From: Basidiobolus ranarum
Taxonomy: Eukaryota; Basidiobolomycota; Basidiobolomycetes; Basidiobolales
Reading direction: 5' to 3'
Assembly (NCBI GenBank): GCA_040143965.1
Contig: JASJQH010007071.1
Span: 1 to 21,834 of the forward strand
Length of the DNA: 21,834 bases
The notes beneath the pieces were generated by a model. The model was not told where the DNA came from. It saw nothing but the letters and a program-made list of their open reading frames with translations, and ran no database searches. The stretch's first letter is position 1; every line of letters starts with the position of its first letter. The position numbers and the translations under genes were made by a program. Below, one piece after another: positions 19,747 to 21,834 of this stretch.

Positions 19747-19795
19747 ATCCCCCGGATTTTCCATTTAAACAAATCCTTTGGATAAGTCGGGGGAT
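19747..19795. repeat. Inverted repeat with perfect 8-bp GC-rich arms
   Basis: ATCCCCCG at 19747-19754 and CGGGGGAT at 19788-19795 are perfect inverted copies around 33 bp. The right arm is part of GTCGGGGGAT, also found at 8415-8424 upstream of antiporter A. Confidence 0.6.
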
Positions 19796-20327
19796 GCAAT
19801 GCTGGTCATTTCTGGGAGTAAGTACTTGTTAATGCGTTATAGTGCTTGACAAGTAGTGCTTTACAACCAGTGCTTTCACCAACCTTTAAGTTTTATCCAT
19901 GTAACTAAATTGGTGCATTACCTTGATGCATAAAGACCAATGAGTGTTTGAAAACTATATGGACCTTCCGTATAGACATCCTACTCTCATTTTCTTGGGT
20001 TCTCATTCTACCAATCGTTGAGCTCCAAACCGGTTCTGCACTCATCACCAGTATCAACCAGTCACGAGATATACTTTTCTTAACTGAGCTCCACCAGATT
20101 GTTTACTCTTTGTGTATTTACTATATGATAAGGTGAGTGAATACACTGAGTTATTGTTACATAAATTTAACTGCGAACGTAATTTAAATCTTGCCTATGC
20201 ATATTTAAGGGTATGAAATGCTCCGATTACACCCACAATCCTCCATGTTACAAACCAAAACTTGCCATTAGAGTTGGATATAATCATTGCCGTGTACCAA
20301 ATTACTGCATGGATGACTGTTATTAGG

Positions 20328-20600
20328 CTATTAGTCATATTTATCATGATCCCCAGTTATGCCACGCTTCACTAAGATATCAACCACTATTCTCAAGAGG
20401 AATTTACTTAAAGATTTCTCAAGCCTGTCCTAGAGGCTCTATACTTTGTGGACATGTTCCTAATAGCACATTCTATATTGTTTTTGTTTACATTTTGCCA
20501 AAATTATAAATGTCACTTTTTACTCAATAAATTAATAAGTGAAAACCACCAGTTCTTCTATTTCTCCAAACCACTTCCAGCAAACTCCCAAAATACTTCA
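20328..20600 (+). repeat. Diverged 0.3-kb direct repeat, copy 1
   Basis: This AT-rich, apparently non-coding stretch matches 20992-21305 along most of its length, with many substitutions and small gaps. The best-conserved part is AATTATAAATGTCA followed by ACTCAATAAAT, AATAAGTGAAA and CTCCAAACCACTTCCA (about 20501-20579). It lies just before the gag-like piece of the Copia fossil. Confidence 0.75.
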
Positions 20601-20649
20601 ATAGGTCATGAGGCCCAAGCCTACACTCTCTGTAATGTTTACTTCTCAG

Positions 20650-21834
20650 ATTTCTGAACCTTTTCCTTCCACTGAAATGTTATATGGAACTCAATATCAA
20701 GCTTAAAAATGAAAATACAGCTGCAAGAAAAAGGACTTTGGGATACTGTAGTAGGAGAAGACAATCAACACTATATTAAGCCAAAGTTCTACTCCAGATT
20801 AAAAAGAATTAGATGCCTTTACTACAATTTGCCATGATGTCAAAGACAAATTTTTAACTTAATGTTCTACTATCTCTAGTGGAGATTCAATAGTAGTTCA
20901 CTTATGTAAAGATATCTATGCAAACATTTGCAACTGACCCTGCACTATCACCACCACCACCTTCCTGTTGAAAGTAGCATTGCCTAAACACCTATATAGT
21001 CATATATAGCTCAGTACTTAGTTATCTTATATTTCACCAAGATATTACCCATTATTCTCAATCTGAATTTACTTAGAATGTTCTTACCAACTTAGAAATT
21101 CTCTGATATTTAGATTTTTCAAATTTGTGCTAGAAGCTCCAAACTTTGCACACATGTTCCTAGGACCTTCCTTAGCATATCTTACATGGTAGCTTATTTA
21201 TATACTGATACAATTATAAATGTCAACTTTCAACTCAATAAATCAATAAGTGAAATCCACCAATTTGTGTAATTCTCCAAACCACTTCCAATAGCCTCCT
21301 AAAGACTTAAACAAAAGCAACCATATATAAATGAAAGGACTTGATAGTGAGAACTGTAACAAGAATTGGGAGTCCATATCACATGGATATTGCATCAACA
21401 ACTGAGACTGTTTCTAACTTTGCCAGAAGAACTTCTGGAAACCTGAAGACTTGGCATTAACACTTGGGTCATCTAAGCTACTATAGTATGAGACTATTAT
21501 ACAAAGATAGCCTATGTACTGGAATAGATCTTAAGCCTTCAGATATTACCAAATGTCAAAGCTTTTTTCAATGGATAATCAGCAGAAAACCATTTCCAAA
21601 CAAAGGAGCTAGCAGAGCAAAATATTTATTGGATCTCATTCATACAGACCTGTGTGGCCAATGCACACTGTGACATCAAGTAAGCAACAATATTTACTCA
21701 TTTTTATTGATGATAAATCTCACTTCACAGTTTCACATCTTCTGTTGAGCAAAGGAGAAGTGTTTCATTATTTCAAGATATATGAAGCAATGGTCACAAC
21801 CATAACAGGAAGAAAAATAATATATCTATTCAGT
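20650..21834 (+). mobile_element. Ty1/Copia LTR retrotransposon fossil, broken, running off the right edge
   Basis: Two groups of coding remnants occur in the usual Copia order. The first, about 20650-20890, resembles the Copia Gag region (KMKIQLQEKGLWDTVVG-like). The second, about 21310-21834, resembles the GAG-pre-integrase region (GHLSYYSMRLLYKDSL, then FPNKG and IHTDLCG) and the start of the integrase core (LIFIDDKS). A diverged repeat copy (20992-21305) sits where the protease region would be expected. The element is clearly broken, with at least half a dozen disruptions in the visible part, so it is an old, inactive copy. Reverse transcriptase, RNase H and the 3' end would lie beyond the window. 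No certain LTR is seen. Confidence 0.8.
20992..21305 (+). repeat. Diverged 0.3-kb direct repeat, copy 2
   Basis: This is the second copy of the repeat at 20328-20600, in the same orientation and about 665-700 bp downstream. It is slightly longer through small insertions, notably near 21100-21125. It falls between the Gag-like and integrase-like pieces of the Copia fossil. No open reading frame of note is present. Confidence 0.75.

Larger units (their letters stand above)
19031..20327. other. Gene-poor region upstream of antiporter B
   Basis: About 1.3 kb with no recognised gene. The part next to 19030 should hold the promoter of antiporter B. Further out are a CTACACTATA-rich simple sequence (19635-19715), a stem-loop with arms ATCCCCCG and CGGGGGAT (19747-19795), and three AGTGCTT units near 19840-19877. 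A 62-codon forward frame at 19948-20136 shows no family features. Confidence 0.5.

Noticed and set aside
19948-20136. 62-codon forward frame near the right-hand repeat region
   Set aside because: Hydrophobic but without family motifs or splice partners. Likely chance in AT-rich DNA.

Overview
The window is a gene-dense stretch of an AT-rich eukaryotic nuclear genome. It is most likely fungal. Introns are about 53-87 nt (one of 219 nt) with GT..AG ends and CTAAC-like branch sites. Genes sit a few hundred bases apart, and a Nha1/Sod2-type alkali-cation/H+ antiporter occurs in two copies. A full-length LisH+WD40 TBL1 protein and an ANKRD39-like protein point to an early-diverging fungus or a basidiomycete rather than a budding yeast. 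The species cannot be fixed from the sequence.

Layout: (1) 1-1406: the last 37 codons of a glycine-rich protein, then a gene-free stretch with an 11-bp minisatellite, a 35-bp direct repeat and a possible short inverted-repeat element. (2) 1407-3792: two intronless forward genes, a PH-domain protein and an ANKRD39-like ankyrin protein. (3) 4024-8001: two reverse-strand genes for growth and trafficking, the microtubule plus-end protein EB1/Mal3/Bim1 (6 exons) and exocyst subunit Sec6 (2 exons). (4) 9362-19030: an ion-transport block. Two Nha1-type antiporter genes face each other as an inverted, convergent pair (9362-11688 forward, 16764-19030 reverse). Between them lie a 14-exon TBL1-type corepressor gene (reverse) and an intronless bestrophin-family anion channel gene (forward). 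(5) 19031-21834: gene-poor DNA with AT-rich simple sequence, a diverged 0.3-kb direct repeat, and pieces of a decayed Ty1/Copia retrotransposon running off the right edge.

The exon-intron models were built by hand. They rest on splice sites, reading phase and remembered family sequences, and for the antiporters also on comparing the two paralogues. The paralogues share all nine intron positions, eight of their ten exons have identical lengths, and both carry a 14-nt microexon encoding the core of the SGANDG motif. No wholly new system was recognised. The most notable points are the architecturally frozen antiporter pair with a divergent acidic-pair residue, the neighbouring anion channel, two phase-neutral stop-free introns in one antiporter, and a GC-AG intron in the TBL1 gene.
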